Shown one piece after another: positions 45,581-54,660 of a stretch of DNA of 64,000 nt; positions within the stretch are counted from its first letter, which is position 1, and each line of letters opens with the position of its first letter. Below the pieces are notes generated by a model that worked only from the letters and a program-made list of their open reading frames with translations, had not been told where the DNA came from and ran no database searches. Origin of the DNA: Saprospiraceae bacterium (lineage in GTDB: Bacteria; Bacteroidota; Bacteroidia; Chitinophagales; Saprospiraceae); the NCBI GenBank assembly GCA_016716185.1, contig JADJWV010000002.1:472501-536500 (forward strand). The letters run 5' to 3'. The position numbers were made by a program, and so were the translations under genes.

Positions 45581-46738
45581 TTAGGTTAAGGCTTTGATTT
45601 GGTTTAATTGGTTCAACAACATATGCGAAGCTTCTTCTCCGGCGAGACTTGCCAGAGCCACACCCATGCCGCCCATTCTGACAGCTATCCCCGTATGCCT
45701 GGTAATCATGTTTATGATGGGTTTCTTTTCGGGACCCAATCCCATTATTCCTGTCCAATGTTGAACATAACGATAATCTGTACCATTCAGAATATGTGTT
45801 TCGGCAAATTCAAGTAATTTTTTTTCAATTTGCTTATTTATCAGAAACTCCGTTGTGAATTCATTATTTAGATCCCAATGCCGGCCTCCACCGATCAACA
45901 AGTGTTTGTCGATTTCCCGGAAGTAAATGAATCCTCTGTCAACATGAAAACATCCCCGGATTTTTAAATCCAGATCCGGTTTTATAATAAGCACAGCATT
46001 CCTTGCGGCCTGTACTTCAATTTCAGGAAACAACTGTTTTGTAAATCCGTTGGTGCAAAAGCATAATAACTTGCTTTCAAAACGGAGGTCATTTTGAAGC
46101 AATATTTCAACCGAATCCGGGTGTTCAGTCCACCTTGCAATTCCTGTCCCGTAAAGAATTTTACCGCCGAGTGTCCGAAAAAGTCCATTTAAACTTTCTA
46201 AAGTTTTGACCGGGTCAATGCATGCTTCCCAATCATTGCAAATGATGGCTTCAAATCCTTTAAGATTAAATTCTTTGAGCTGCTCATTTTTAAAATAGAA
46301 ATAATTTTTCAAACCGGTCAGGGCTTCAATTCCTTGATTTAAATTTTCCAGTAAGGCTTGTGTTATGTTCGTTTGATCTGTATTTAAAACCAACTCAAAG
46401 CCGCCATCTGGCCGGTAGTCCATTCCGGAGGTTGGAATTCTCCGGATTAATTTTTGGATGCCCTGGTATCTTTTTGCAAATAAATCAAAAACATCCTCTG
46501 CTGGCCTGTCTTTTAGGTCATCCAACAATTCTCCCGCACTTCCAAAGCAGGCAAAACCTGCGTTTCTTGTACTGGCCCCGAGAGGGAAAATACCTCTGTC
46601 GAGAATCAGAATGTTGAGTTCAGGATTTTTTTCAAGCAATGAAATGCCGGTTGAAAGGCCCACCAAGCCGGCTCCAATAATTGCGATGTCGACATTTTCA
46701 AAAAAATGCTTCTTTTCCCAATAACTCAGCGATTCCAT
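45581..46738 (-). CDS. FAD-dependent oxidoreductase of the DAO family
   Basis: A 385-residue flavoprotein related to glycine oxidase and gamma-glutamylputrescine oxidase. The FAD-binding GxGxxG motif is IIGAGLVGLSTG (about 20-31), followed by ASTRNAGFACFGSAGELLDD (57-76) and the C-terminal GIMGLGPEKKPIINM and GMGVALASLAGEEASHMLL. It oxidises an amine or amino acid of unknown identity in the cytoplasm. It is first of the oxidoreductase / OstA-like / BatE-like unit and divergent from the DUF4293 gene 78 bp away. Confidence 0.88.
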   Translation of the reverse strand: MESLSYWEKKHFFENVDIAIIGAGLVGLSTGISLLEKNPELNILILDRGIFPLGASTRNAGFACFGSAGELLDDLKDRPAEDVFDLFAKRYQGIQKLIRRIPTSGMDYRPDGGFELVLNTDQTNITQALLENLNQGIEALTGLKNYFYFKNEQLKEFNLKGFEAIICNDWEACIDPVKTLESLNGLFRTLGGKILYGTGIARWTEHPDSVEILLQNDLRFESKLLCFCTNGFTKQLFPEIEVQAARNAVLIIKPDLDLKIRGCFHVDRGFIYFREIDKHLLIGGGRHWDLNNEFTTEFLINKQIEKKLLEFAETHILNGTDYRYVQHWTGIMGLGPEKKPIINMITRHTGIAVRMGGMGVALASLAGEEASHMLLNQLNQIKALT

Positions 46739-46816
46739 CCCGCAAAAATACGCGATTTCATTGCCGGAAACCGATAGGTCTCGATGGGAATAAGTATTTT
46801 CGACCCAAAATTAATT

Positions 46817-47251
46817 ATGATTCAACGCATTCAAACACTATGGTTGTTCTTGGCCGGAGTTTGCTTTTTGGCGCAATGGAAACCAGGTATGGAGTTGGCA
46901 AGCACCCCAACGGAAGGATTGTCTGTTTTTGCAGATAAAATCTATTTCTGCAGTGAAAGTTATGTAGTATTGATTGGTTCAGGAGTTTCGGGCATTTTGG
47001 CACTAATTGCTATCTTTCTCTATAACGAGCGGGTCATGCAAATCTTATTGGTAGCAGTTTCCAGCCTTATTCAAATGATCATGGGTATCGGGATCCCTTT
47101 TTACATCATCAACAAAGCGGGAAAAATAAATCAGTTTGAACCAGGAATGGGTCTTTGGCTGTCTGGCCTCGGTTTGTTTCTCTGCTGGTTGGCCACAAGA
47201 TCGATCCGAAAAGATGATACACTGATAAAATCAATGGACAGACTGCGTTAA
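46817..47251 (+). CDS. DUF4293 membrane protein
   Basis: A 144-residue protein with four predicted membrane segments. The N-terminus MIQRIQTLWLFLAGVCFLA is typical of DUF4293, a Bacteroidota-specific family of unknown role. ATG 46817 is chosen over the earlier frame opening at 46784 on this basis. Just upstream of the DUF2064 gene (11-bp gap). Confidence 0.85.
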   Translation: MIQRIQTLWLFLAGVCFLAQWKPGMELASTPTEGLSVFADKIYFCSESYVVLIGSGVSGILALIAIFLYNERVMQILLVAVSSLIQMIMGIGIPFYIINKAGKINQFEPGMGLWLSGLGLFLCWLATRSIRKDDTLIKSMDRLR

Positions 47252-47262
47252 AAAGATAGAAA

Positions 47263-47886
47263 TTGGATGGAATTGTTTCTAAAACCGCTCTTGTAATCTT
47301 TGTCAAAAATCTTGTTCCCGGAAGGGTTAAGACAAGAATTGCATCCCAATCATCTGACGAAAATGCTTGCCATGTTTATGAAGCATTACAAAGAATTACA
47401 GCAACCGTATGCAATGTCTATGATGGACCCAAATATCTGTATTACAGTGATTTTATCGCTGATCAGGATTTGTGGAGTTCAAACATATATACCAAAAAAG
47501 CACAAAGCGGTGTTGATTTAGGATCCAGAATGCTGCATGCATTTGAAGAGATACTTGCGGTACATGATTCCGCAATGATTATTGGAAGCGATTGCCCCTA
47601 TTTAAAATCGGAAGACCTGATTCGGGCTGGAAAGGATTTGGAGAATAGTGATCTTGTTTTAGGCCCGGCAGGCGATGGCGGATTTTATCTGATCGGCTCC
47701 AAAAATTCACATCCGGAGTTGTTGTTAAACCGGGAATGGAGCCAGCCAAATGTTTTTGGCTTAACAGCCCGGATCGCCACCAAGCTGGGATTAAAAACTT
47801 CCGTTTTGAGGATGTTGTGGGATATCGATACCCTGGCGGACTGGCAGTTTTACCTGCAGTACAACAGCCCTGGATCAAAACGTTAA
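47263..47886 (+). CDS. DUF2064 / TIGR04282-type nucleotidyl- or glycosyltransferase
   Basis: A 207-residue protein of the DUF2064 family (GT-A fold). It has ALVIFVKNLVPGRVKTRIA (9-27), the metal-binding GSDCPYL (about 107-113), and LGPAGDGGFYLIG (about 132-144), ending with the WDIDTLADW motif. Some members are annotated as glycosyltransferases in arsenosugar biosynthesis, but no arsenic genes are here, so the substrate is unknown. The only in-frame start before the conserved region is TTG 47263. Confidence 0.85.
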   Translation: MDGIVSKTALVIFVKNLVPGRVKTRIASQSSDENACHVYEALQRITATVCNVYDGPKYLYYSDFIADQDLWSSNIYTKKAQSGVDLGSRMLHAFEEILAVHDSAMIIGSDCPYLKSEDLIRAGKDLENSDLVLGPAGDGGFYLIGSKNSHPELLLNREWSQPNVFGLTARIATKLGLKTSVLRMLWDIDTLADWQFYLQYNSPGSKR

Positions 47887-47960
47887 AATAAATGAAGGGA
47901 ACAAGCTTTTTATGGAATGAGCAGGGAGTTTCTGTATCTTTCGGCTTTAAAGATTTTTGC

Positions 47961-48986
47961 ATGAAATTATCACTAAAGATTTTTGTATTCGTCCTTGGAT
48001 TTTCTTGTCTCGGGAATTTGCATGCACAGGACCTGCACTTTACCCAATTTGAGTTCACACCTGCCTTAATCAATCCCGGCCAGACCGGAAATTTCAATGG
48101 CACTTACAGGATTAGTGGTATATACAGAGATCAATCTGTTTCGCCCAGTGGATTTACTGCCGACTTCAAGACCCCATACATTACCATTGACGTCAATTTT
48201 GGATTTGCATTCAGAAAAAAAGACTGGACCTCTTTGGGTATTAGTTTTTTCGATGATCGTTCGGGCGACATCAATATAGGTAAAGGAGGATTCCTGGCTT
48301 CCGGTGCTTACCATTTCGCTATGGCTGGAGGTGACCTGGCTTTGGGTGCACAGTTTGGGAGCATTAGCTTTGAAACTAAAAATCCGGAGAAAGCAATTTT
48401 TTACGATCAGCTTCAATCTGGAAGCAGCAGTTCACAGGATCTTCAGAAATTGCAACAGGGGAAGGGCAGCTTTAAGGACCTTTCTGCCGGCCTGGCTCTG
48501 AGTGTGCCTGTCAGTGTCAAGAAACACGGACTGAAGGTTGGATTTGCTTTGAACCATCTCAACAAACCCACGGTGAGCGTTTTGGGATCAGGTGGCGATA
48601 AATTGGGAATGTTGCTCAATGTGCACAGTTCACTCCAATACCACCTGAATGAAAAAATTGATGTCATTCCCACTGTCTATTTCAGGAGCCTTGAAAAAAA
48701 TAAGGAAACGATCGGTCAGTGCATGCTGAGTTATTTATACGATGTCGAGAAAAAAGTACGTTTGAACGCCGGTTTGGGTTATCGTTTTGGCGATGCTTTG
48801 CAAATTATGGCCGGAATGGAATATGGAAAAATAAAGGCGCAAATTGGTTACGATCAGACTCTCGGCGATCTTAAAGATGCCAAGGATCCTGCAGGATTCG
48901 GAGCACTTGAAATCGGCATCAGCTATACAGGCGCGATTGTCAAAAAACCAAATCCGAAACCAAAAGTATTTTGTCCACGTTTTTAA
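47961..48986 (+). CDS. PorP/SprF family T9SS outer-membrane protein
   Basis: A 341-residue beta-barrel protein from ATG 47961, with a signal peptide (MKLSLKIFVFVLGFSCLGNLHAQ). The family pattern is clear: QDLHFTQFEFTPALINPGQTG at the mature N-terminus, FSVSLG-like strands, and the C-terminal FCPRF. PorP/SprF proteins sit in the outer membrane and often pair with PorE-like proteins; some act with specific T9SS cargo such as type B proteins. Here it is followed 60 bp later by the PorE-like gene. Confidence 0.9.
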   Translation: MKLSLKIFVFVLGFSCLGNLHAQDLHFTQFEFTPALINPGQTGNFNGTYRISGIYRDQSVSPSGFTADFKTPYITIDVNFGFAFRKKDWTSLGISFFDDRSGDINIGKGGFLASGAYHFAMAGGDLALGAQFGSISFETKNPEKAIFYDQLQSGSSSSQDLQKLQQGKGSFKDLSAGLALSVPVSVKKHGLKVGFALNHLNKPTVSVLGSGGDKLGMLLNVHSSLQYHLNEKIDVIPTVYFRSLEKNKETIGQCMLSYLYDVEKKVRLNAGLGYRFGDALQIMAGMEYGKIKAQIGYDQTLGDLKDAKDPAGFGALEIGISYTGAIVKKPNPKPKVFCPRF

Positions 48987-49046
48987 TAAAGGGCTTCATT
49001 TCAGTACGCGATCATGTTAAATTTTCATTCAGGTAAAATGTGTTTT

Positions 49047-51155
49047 ATGAAGTGTAAATTATTTTTTTCAGCACTGTTGATTTTGTCTACTGTCTTTATT
49101 CTGCAGGCGCAACCTGCAACGGGAAATACACCTGACGCATTGGTAAGATCGGGTGATGAACAGATTGAAAAAGGGCAGTACTACAGGGCACTCGAACAGT
49201 ACGAAAAAGCTTACAAGGAAATAAAGGAAAGGGATATTGCCGTAAAAATAGCCAAAGCTCATCTGTTGTTGAGAGATTACAATAAAGCTTCTGTGTGGTT
49301 TGGCCGAGTGTTATCCCGGGATCGAGCCAATAAGTATAATGAATACCGGTTTGATTATGGAATTTCTTTAAAGATGAACGAAGCTTATACAGAAGCAGCC
49401 GAAGAATTTAAAAAATATATAGAAAACGGTAGTGATGAATTATTGAAAAAACAGGCGCAGACAGAACTCGAAGGGATTGAACTCCGTGCTAATTTAAAAG
49501 AGAACGTAGGCATCGAAGTTAAGAATGCCGGAAAAAATATCAATACTCCTGAATCGCAAAGCGGACCTGCAATCGATAAGGAGGGACTCTTGTATTTTGG
49601 ATCTCTCGATGCGAAAGACGAAAAGAAATCCAAAAAAGGCAACCAGAAAAAAGACGACAAAAGAAAAACGGATAAAGATGGAGAAGCACTCAAAGAAGAT
49701 GAAACGAAATCAGAAGATGATCCGGCAGCTTATATGAAAATTTACCAGGCTTCTTTTGCTGAAGGCAAAGGATGGCAAAAAGCTGAAATCTTACCAGAAC
49801 TGATCAACAGAAACGGATACCACAGTGCCAATGTCAGTTTTTCAAAAGACGGGCAAACCATGTTTTTCACAAGGGCAATTTCCGAAGGAGGTTTTATGGA
49901 AGAAAGTAAGATCTATGCTTCGACAAAAACAGCTACAGGCTGGAGTCCTGCTATAGAAGTTAAAGGCGTCAATGGAGATTATCTCGCCAGACATCCTGTT
50001 GAAGGAGAACTATATGGAAATCGGGTATTGTTGTTTTCAGCCAATATACCTGGCGGAAAAGGCGGTTTTGATCTTTATTATGCTACAAAAATCGGAGAAG
50101 CAGAATACAATGCGCCGGTGAATATTGCCGGACTCAATACAGGAGCTGACGAATGGAGTCCATACATGGTTGAAGGAATGATGTACTTCAGCTCCAATGG
50201 CTGGCCGGGTATTGGTGGTTTTGATGTTTTTCAAACCCGTTGGACCGGTTCAGACTGGACCAAACCGGAAAATATGGGCATACCGGTAAATTCGAGTGTT
50301 GATGATTTGTTTTATAAATTATCTCCTTCCGGAGAAAGAGCTGTTATTGTTTCCAACAGGGCACATCCGGATTCCAAATCTTTGAAAAGCAAAACCTGCT
50401 GTGATGATATCTATTTTATCGAAAAAAGAAAACTGGTCATCGATTTGACAACCATTGTATTGGATGAAAAGAAAAAAGGAATCAAAGGGGCCACCGCCCA
50501 GCTCATCGAAATGAAGACTGGAAAGGATGGAGAAATTCAAAGCAAATCCAATTCACAAGGCAATGAAATTTCTCATTTACTCGATAAGGACAAAAATTAT
50601 AAGGTGGTAGTCAGTAAAGAGGGATATTTTCCTGCAGAATTTGAATTGAATACGGTAGGTATAGAAAAAGATCAAAGCATTAAAAAAGAAGTGGTATTGC
50701 GTGTATTGCCTCCGGAATCAGATGTTGAAATTGTGACCATTAATGAACCAATCCGGTTAAATAAAATTTATTACGATTTTGACGACGATAAAATATTACC
50801 CGATGCTGAAAAAGATCTAGGATATTTAAAGGAGTTGATGGACAAATATCCGGACATGGTCATTGAACTCAGTTCTCATACCGATTCAAGAGGTAATGAC
50901 GACTACAATGAGAAACTTTCGCAGCGCAGAGCCAATTCTGCAAAAAAATGGCTGATGGGTAAAAAAGTCAGTGCACAACGCATCGTAGCCAAAGGTTATG
51001 GGGAAGATAAAATTCTTAATCATTGCAATAATGGAGAAGATTGTACCGAAGAAGAGCATCGGTTTAACAGACGTACAGAGTTTAAAATTCTTTCTGGCCC
51101 TACAACTATTGAAGTAAGGAAAGAAGTCATGAATAAGAAATCCAAAGGAAAATAA
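49047..51155 (+). CDS. PorE-like TPR-PD40-CRD-OmpA protein of the T9SS
   Basis: A 702-residue protein with the four-domain layout of PorE. TPRs occupy about 20-150 (YYRALEQYEKAYKEI, YNKASVWFGRVLS). PD40/WD40-like propeller units run from about 160 to 460 (FSKDGQTMFFTRAI, PYMVEGMMYFSSNGWPGIGGFDVFQ). A carboxypeptidase-regulatory domain follows (about 475-560), then the OmpA peptidoglycan-binding domain (NKIYYDFDDDKILPDAEKDL, LSSHTDSRGNDDYN, LSQRRANSAKKWL). An unusual Lys/Asp/Glu-rich insert of about 40 residues (EKKSKKGNQKKDDKRKTDKD and onward) interrupts the propeller near 195-235. It would tether the T9SS to peptidoglycan. ATG 49014 is an alternative start. Confidence 0.88.
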   Translation: MKCKLFFSALLILSTVFILQAQPATGNTPDALVRSGDEQIEKGQYYRALEQYEKAYKEIKERDIAVKIAKAHLLLRDYNKASVWFGRVLSRDRANKYNEYRFDYGISLKMNEAYTEAAEEFKKYIENGSDELLKKQAQTELEGIELRANLKENVGIEVKNAGKNINTPESQSGPAIDKEGLLYFGSLDAKDEKKSKKGNQKKDDKRKTDKDGEALKEDETKSEDDPAAYMKIYQASFAEGKGWQKAEILPELINRNGYHSANVSFSKDGQTMFFTRAISEGGFMEESKIYASTKTATGWSPAIEVKGVNGDYLARHPVEGELYGNRVLLFSANIPGGKGGFDLYYATKIGEAEYNAPVNIAGLNTGADEWSPYMVEGMMYFSSNGWPGIGGFDVFQTRWTGSDWTKPENMGIPVNSSVDDLFYKLSPSGERAVIVSNRAHPDSKSLKSKTCCDDIYFIEKRKLVIDLTTIVLDEKKKGIKGATAQLIEMKTGKDGEIQSKSNSQGNEISHLLDKDKNYKVVVSKEGYFPAEFELNTVGIEKDQSIKKEVVLRVLPPESDVEIVTINEPIRLNKIYYDFDDDKILPDAEKDLGYLKELMDKYPDMVIELSSHTDSRGNDDYNEKLSQRRANSAKKWLMGKKVSAQRIVAKGYGEDKILNHCNNGEDCTEEEHRFNRRTEFKILSGPTTIEVRKEVMNKKSKGK

Positions 51156-51210
51156 AGTACTTCTTTAGATTCATTTATTTTTACAGAGAGGATTTAAGAA
51201 AATTAAACCA

Positions 51211-51693
51211 ATGACGATGTATTCAGGCTCTGTTGCTATGCCGGTATTCAAAATTTGGACCTTCCGTGTTGTTGGATTTTTATTGTTCGTATCCTGTACT
51301 GCCGGAAAACAAGCCATCAGCGATCAATCCAATGGAAATGAATCAGCTTTAATCGAGGGAGCTCCACAGGTTCAGGCACCCTTTGCTGCAAAAATCCAGT
51401 TTGATTCCAGCAGTTATCATTTTGGAACCATTAAAAAAGGAGGAATCGTTTACCGTGAATTGAATTTTACAAATCAGGGTGATTCGGACTTAGATATTCA
51501 GCTGATTTCTGCCTGCGAATGCACACAACTCGAATGGCCTCAATTGCCTTTGAAGCCGGGGAGTTCCGGAGTTATCAAAGTGAGATACGATAGCAAAGAT
51601 AAACTCGGACCTCAGATTGTCGATGTTGAAATATTGGCCAATACAATCCCCGAAGTAACTTATACTAAATTCTATATTTATGTAGAACCCTAG
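51211..51693 (+). CDS. DUF1573 lipoprotein
   Basis: A 160-residue DUF1573 protein (immunoglobulin-like fold, function unknown). The family core is at about 55-158: FDSSSYHFGTIKKGGIVYRELNFTNQG and ISACECTQLEWPQLPLKPGSSGVIKVRYD. The N-terminus has a hydrophobic segment ending LLFVSC, a likely lipobox. ATG 51238 is a possible alternative start that gives a shorter signal. It is 55 bp after the PorE-like gene. Confidence 0.85.
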   Translation: MTMYSGSVAMPVFKIWTFRVVGFLLFVSCTAGKQAISDQSNGNESALIEGAPQVQAPFAAKIQFDSSSYHFGTIKKGGIVYRELNFTNQGDSDLDIQLISACECTQLEWPQLPLKPGSSGVIKVRYDSKDKLGPQIVDVEILANTIPEVTYTKFYIYVEP

Positions 51694-51740
51694 GTTCTGA
51701 TGATGCGAAATTTTATTTCCGGATTGCATGGAGGCGTGGG

Positions 51741-51923
51741 GGCCTGTAGGCCTGTAGGCCTGTAGGCATGTAGGCTTTTAGGCCTGTAGTCCCGATAAAA
51801 TATAGAGAATTATTTCTTTACTAAAATATTATACAATTTTATCGGGATGTAGGCTTGTAGGCCTGGAGGCATGTAGGCTTTTAGGCCATTATCCATTTCC
51901 CATTACCCATTAACAATTAATCG
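51741..51923. repeat. Octamer array (GGCCTGTA-type) split by a 58-bp inverted repeat, then heptamers
   Basis: Tandem 8-bp units GGCCTGTA with variants (GGCATGTA, GGCTTTTA) cover 51741-51789, resume at 51846-51883, and are followed by 7-bp units of CCATTAN type (51886-51923). Between the octamer blocks is a 58-bp segment with perfect 12-bp ends, TCCCGATAAAAT and ATTTTATCGGGA (51790-51847). The rest of 51694-52310 is AT-rich and holds the operator-like element at 52108. Confidence 0.85.
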
Positions 51924-52106
51924 TTTTAGCCCTTTTCTAAGCAACTGATTAAATATTTTGGATACCATAGGCTACCCATTCCAGTTTTTTGGTAGTTAGA
52001 TTAGAAAAAATGATGTATATAAGCTACGATACATCATAAACAATTGAAAATTAAGACTTTATAATTTAATTATTCCAAATATCAGAAATTTTTTGCTTCG
52101 TAAACA

Positions 52107-52127
52107 CTCAGGGTAAACCCTGATTTT
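52107..52127 (+). promoter_or_regulatory. CTCAGGGTAAACCCTGA element, third copy
   Basis: CTCAGGGTAAACCCTGATTT, the same 16-bp inverted repeat (52108-52123) as in the 73-bp repeats at 12518 and 18170. It is in the same orientation relative to the downstream gene, about 185 bp before the PAP2-like lipoprotein ATG. Candidate operator or leader hairpin. Confidence 0.5.
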
Positions 52128-52310
52128 TTAAAATATATCGTGTAAAATTTGGAAAACTGAATAAGCCCGGCTTAACTTAGTGGCGTATTCTTCCCTTTGT
52201 TACTTTAGATCGGTTCCGGTCTAATGCCTCAATCACTATATCTGGTTAGAACTTTTCGACTAAGCCAGCTATACGAGATCTTTTTGAAAACTATTTTAAA
52301 ATTAACGATC

Positions 52311-53669
52311 ATGAGGCAATTAGTACATTTCAAAGCATCCCAGGTAAACAGCTTGATGGCATTGGTAATTTTTTTACTCACTGCCTGTACTAAAGAGGAA
52401 AGAGCGACATTTAGCGATGATGTGAACAAATCCACAGTAGAAAATGGCAGCATTGCTATTGATTGGATGCGTCTTGCCGTAAGCATCACTCCGGAGATAC
52501 CGGGGTATACCCCTCCGATTGCAGCAAGAGCTTTTGGTTATCTTGGTTTAGGATTGTATGAATCCGTTGCACAGGGCATTGATGGCTATCCCAGCTTTCA
52601 AGGCAAACTCAATGGACTATCTTCCCAAAGCCTTCCGGCCATTCATGAAGGTGGGGAAGTGAGTTGGCATTTGGTGGTCAATGAAAGTATGCATTATTTG
52701 TTTGGCAAGTTTTACAGAAATGTGAGTCCTGCTACCCGCGAACGGATTGAAGCTTTTTACAACGAACAAAAAAACGTCTATTCAACCGGAGTCCAGCAAG
52801 ACATTATCGAAAAATCGCTGATGTATGGGGCCATGATGGGAAAAGCGATTTACAATTATTCTGTAACTGATGGCCAGGACCAGGCGTATTTGAACAACTA
52901 CCCAATTGAATACAGTGTTCCGCAGGGACAAGGATTGTGGGCGCCAACTTCCAACCACATCAAAAGGCCATTGTTGCCTTATTGGGGCGATGTACGCTGC
53001 TTTATGCAACATGCCTCCGCTATGGAAATGCCAACACCACCAAATTTTAGCACAGACCCGGGTTCACAGTTTTATGCAAATGCATTGGACGTGCGGAATC
53101 GTGTGCGCAATCTGGATGTTAATTCTGAAACCATGGTCAAATTCTGGAACGATGACCAGAACCAATCATTGACTACTGCTGGACACATGATGTCTATACT
53201 CAGCGATATTCTAAGTCAGGAATCCAGAGATCTCGCTTTTACTGCAAAGGCTTTCGCTAAATTGGGGCTCTCTCTTCACGATGCTACTGTAGCTGCATGG
53301 AAAGTAAAATACAAATACAACATTCTGAGACCGGAAACCTACATCAAAGAAAACATCGACCGCGATTTTCTTCCTTTGGTGGACCCTCAGGCAACTCCGG
53401 AATACTCCTCAAGCTCTTCTGCATTAGGTATGGCCAGCGCTGAAGTTCTTAGTGAAATCTTTGGTTTCAATTATGCCTTTACCGATCGCACGCATGAAAA
53501 CCGGAAAGATATTGATGGAACACCCCGCTCCTTCAAATCCTTCCAACAAATGGCAGATGAAATTGCTTCTTCCTGTCTTTATGGAGGTATTCATTACAGA
53601 TTTAGTCTCGAAGCGGGCCAAGAACAAGGAGCAGTTATTGGAAAAAATATCAATAAGATAAAAATCTAA
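52311..53669 (+). CDS. Divergent PAP2/vanadium-haloperoxidase-like lipoprotein
   Basis: A 452-residue lipoprotein (lipobox LLTAC, cysteine near residue 27) of the vanadium-dependent haloperoxidase / PAP2 group. The first active-site segment KVKYKYNILRPETYI (about 330-344) is kept. The second, normally PSGHS, reads SSSSS within TPEYSSSSSALG (about 361-372), so the catalytic His is Ser. In the third, normally SRxxGGIH, the Arg is replaced (SSCLYGGIHY) while the His is kept (about 426). Phosphatase or peroxidase activity is therefore doubtful. ATG 52311 is chosen over the earlier opening at 52224. A strong terminator follows. Confidence 0.8.
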   Translation: MRQLVHFKASQVNSLMALVIFLLTACTKEERATFSDDVNKSTVENGSIAIDWMRLAVSITPEIPGYTPPIAARAFGYLGLGLYESVAQGIDGYPSFQGKLNGLSSQSLPAIHEGGEVSWHLVVNESMHYLFGKFYRNVSPATRERIEAFYNEQKNVYSTGVQQDIIEKSLMYGAMMGKAIYNYSVTDGQDQAYLNNYPIEYSVPQGQGLWAPTSNHIKRPLLPYWGDVRCFMQHASAMEMPTPPNFSTDPGSQFYANALDVRNRVRNLDVNSETMVKFWNDDQNQSLTTAGHMMSILSDILSQESRDLAFTAKAFAKLGLSLHDATVAAWKVKYKYNILRPETYIKENIDRDFLPLVDPQATPEYSSSSSALGMASAEVLSEIFGFNYAFTDRTHENRKDIDGTPRSFKSFQQMADEIASSCLYGGIHYRFSLEAGQEQGAVIGKNINKIKI

Positions 53670-53697
53670 ACGATTTGATTAAACAGGGTAATTTTCA

Positions 53698-53727
53698 GGG
53701 GTCTTTGTTTCAGAGACCCCTTTTTTT
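53698..53727 (+). terminator. Intrinsic terminator after the PAP2-like gene
   Basis: Stem GGGGTCT/AGACCCC with a 9-base loop, followed by TTTTTTT, 28 bp after the stop codon. Confidence 0.85.
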
Positions 53728-54093
53728 ATTTTCCCTATAAATATTTAATTTTCAATAAGTTACAGTAAAATTTTACTTTACTGGCCCACGTAAGCTCTCA
53801 TGATGGATTCTCCTTGAATAGAAAATCTTTAAGTGCGAATGAAGGGGCAAACCCATCCATCCATTCATCTGGAAAGAGACTGTTCATAAACCGGGAAGGT
53901 TATGAATGGTTTCGATGCTTAGCAGTAGAAGTGTGCTTTTTGCCTGGATATCATCAACATTTGTTTCTTTCCCAGACCTCTTTCAAATTTCTATATATTA
54001 AAAATATATTTAACATAAAAGAGTCTATAAATTAATATTTTACATAATAATTTCACAAATTCAGCATAAATTCGCAGGTAAAATCAAGCTACC
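53728..54093. other. Intergenic region, no gene seen
   Basis: 366 bp between the terminator and the CvpA gene. A frame at 53814-54035 exists but has no codon pattern, start context or conserved feature. I see no RNA gene. Confidence 0.5.
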
Positions 54094-54660
54094 ATGCTCA
54101 TCGATATCCTTTTGGCAATTTTTCTCGGACTCAGTTTTTACCTGGGCTATTCCAAGGGCATAGTCAAGTCTTTTTTTGGAATTATGAGTATCCTGATCGC
54201 AACACTTGTTACTTTGAAATTCTCATTTATCCTCATCGCTCTATTGGAAAACATTTCAAGCATAGACCCAAGGCTTGCTCTTGTTCTGGGTTTTCTGTTT
54301 ACTTTTTTAATTGTAGTTTTTACGATACGGCTCATTGGAAGGGGCTTTGAGAAGTTTTTAGAAACCGCACAAATCAATTTTATAAACAAATTCATTGGAG
54401 GCGTAATGAGCGCTGTGATCGTGCTTACGCTTTACAGCTCCATGATCTGGTTCCTCAATCAAATAAGATTTATAGATTCTTCGACAAAAGAAGAGTCGCA
54501 AAGTTATTCCTTGTTGGAGTCTTTGCCGGAAAAGACAAAATGGGTCTGGTCTAAAACCAAACCGCTTTTTTCCGAATTTTGGGAAAAGACCAATCACGTT
54601 CTGGATAGTGTCGAACTCCCTGCAAGTAAAAGCGATGATACCCATGATAACCAGCTCTGA
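54094..54660 (+). CDS. CvpA family membrane protein
   Basis: A 188-residue protein with four hydrophobic segments (about 3-20, 25-50, 62-85 and 98-120), including the family's LGLSFYLGYSKGIVKSFFGI start and KFIGGVMSAVIVLTLYSS. A hydrophilic C-terminal tail follows. CvpA proteins are needed for colicin V production in E. coli and for envelope stress responses elsewhere; the biochemical role is not settled. Its stop overlaps the ATG of a 36-codon ORF. Confidence 0.85.
   Translation: MLIDILLAIFLGLSFYLGYSKGIVKSFFGIMSILIATLVTLKFSFILIALLENISSIDPRLALVLGFLFTFLIVVFTIRLIGRGFEKFLETAQINFINKFIGGVMSAVIVLTLYSSMIWFLNQIRFIDSSTKEESQSYSLLESLPEKTKWVWSKTKPLFSEFWEKTNHVLDSVELPASKSDDTHDNQL

Noticed and set aside
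53814..54035. A 73-codon frame before cvpA
   Set aside because: No start context, hydrophobic pattern or family feature; ends in low-complexity Ile/Asn codons.
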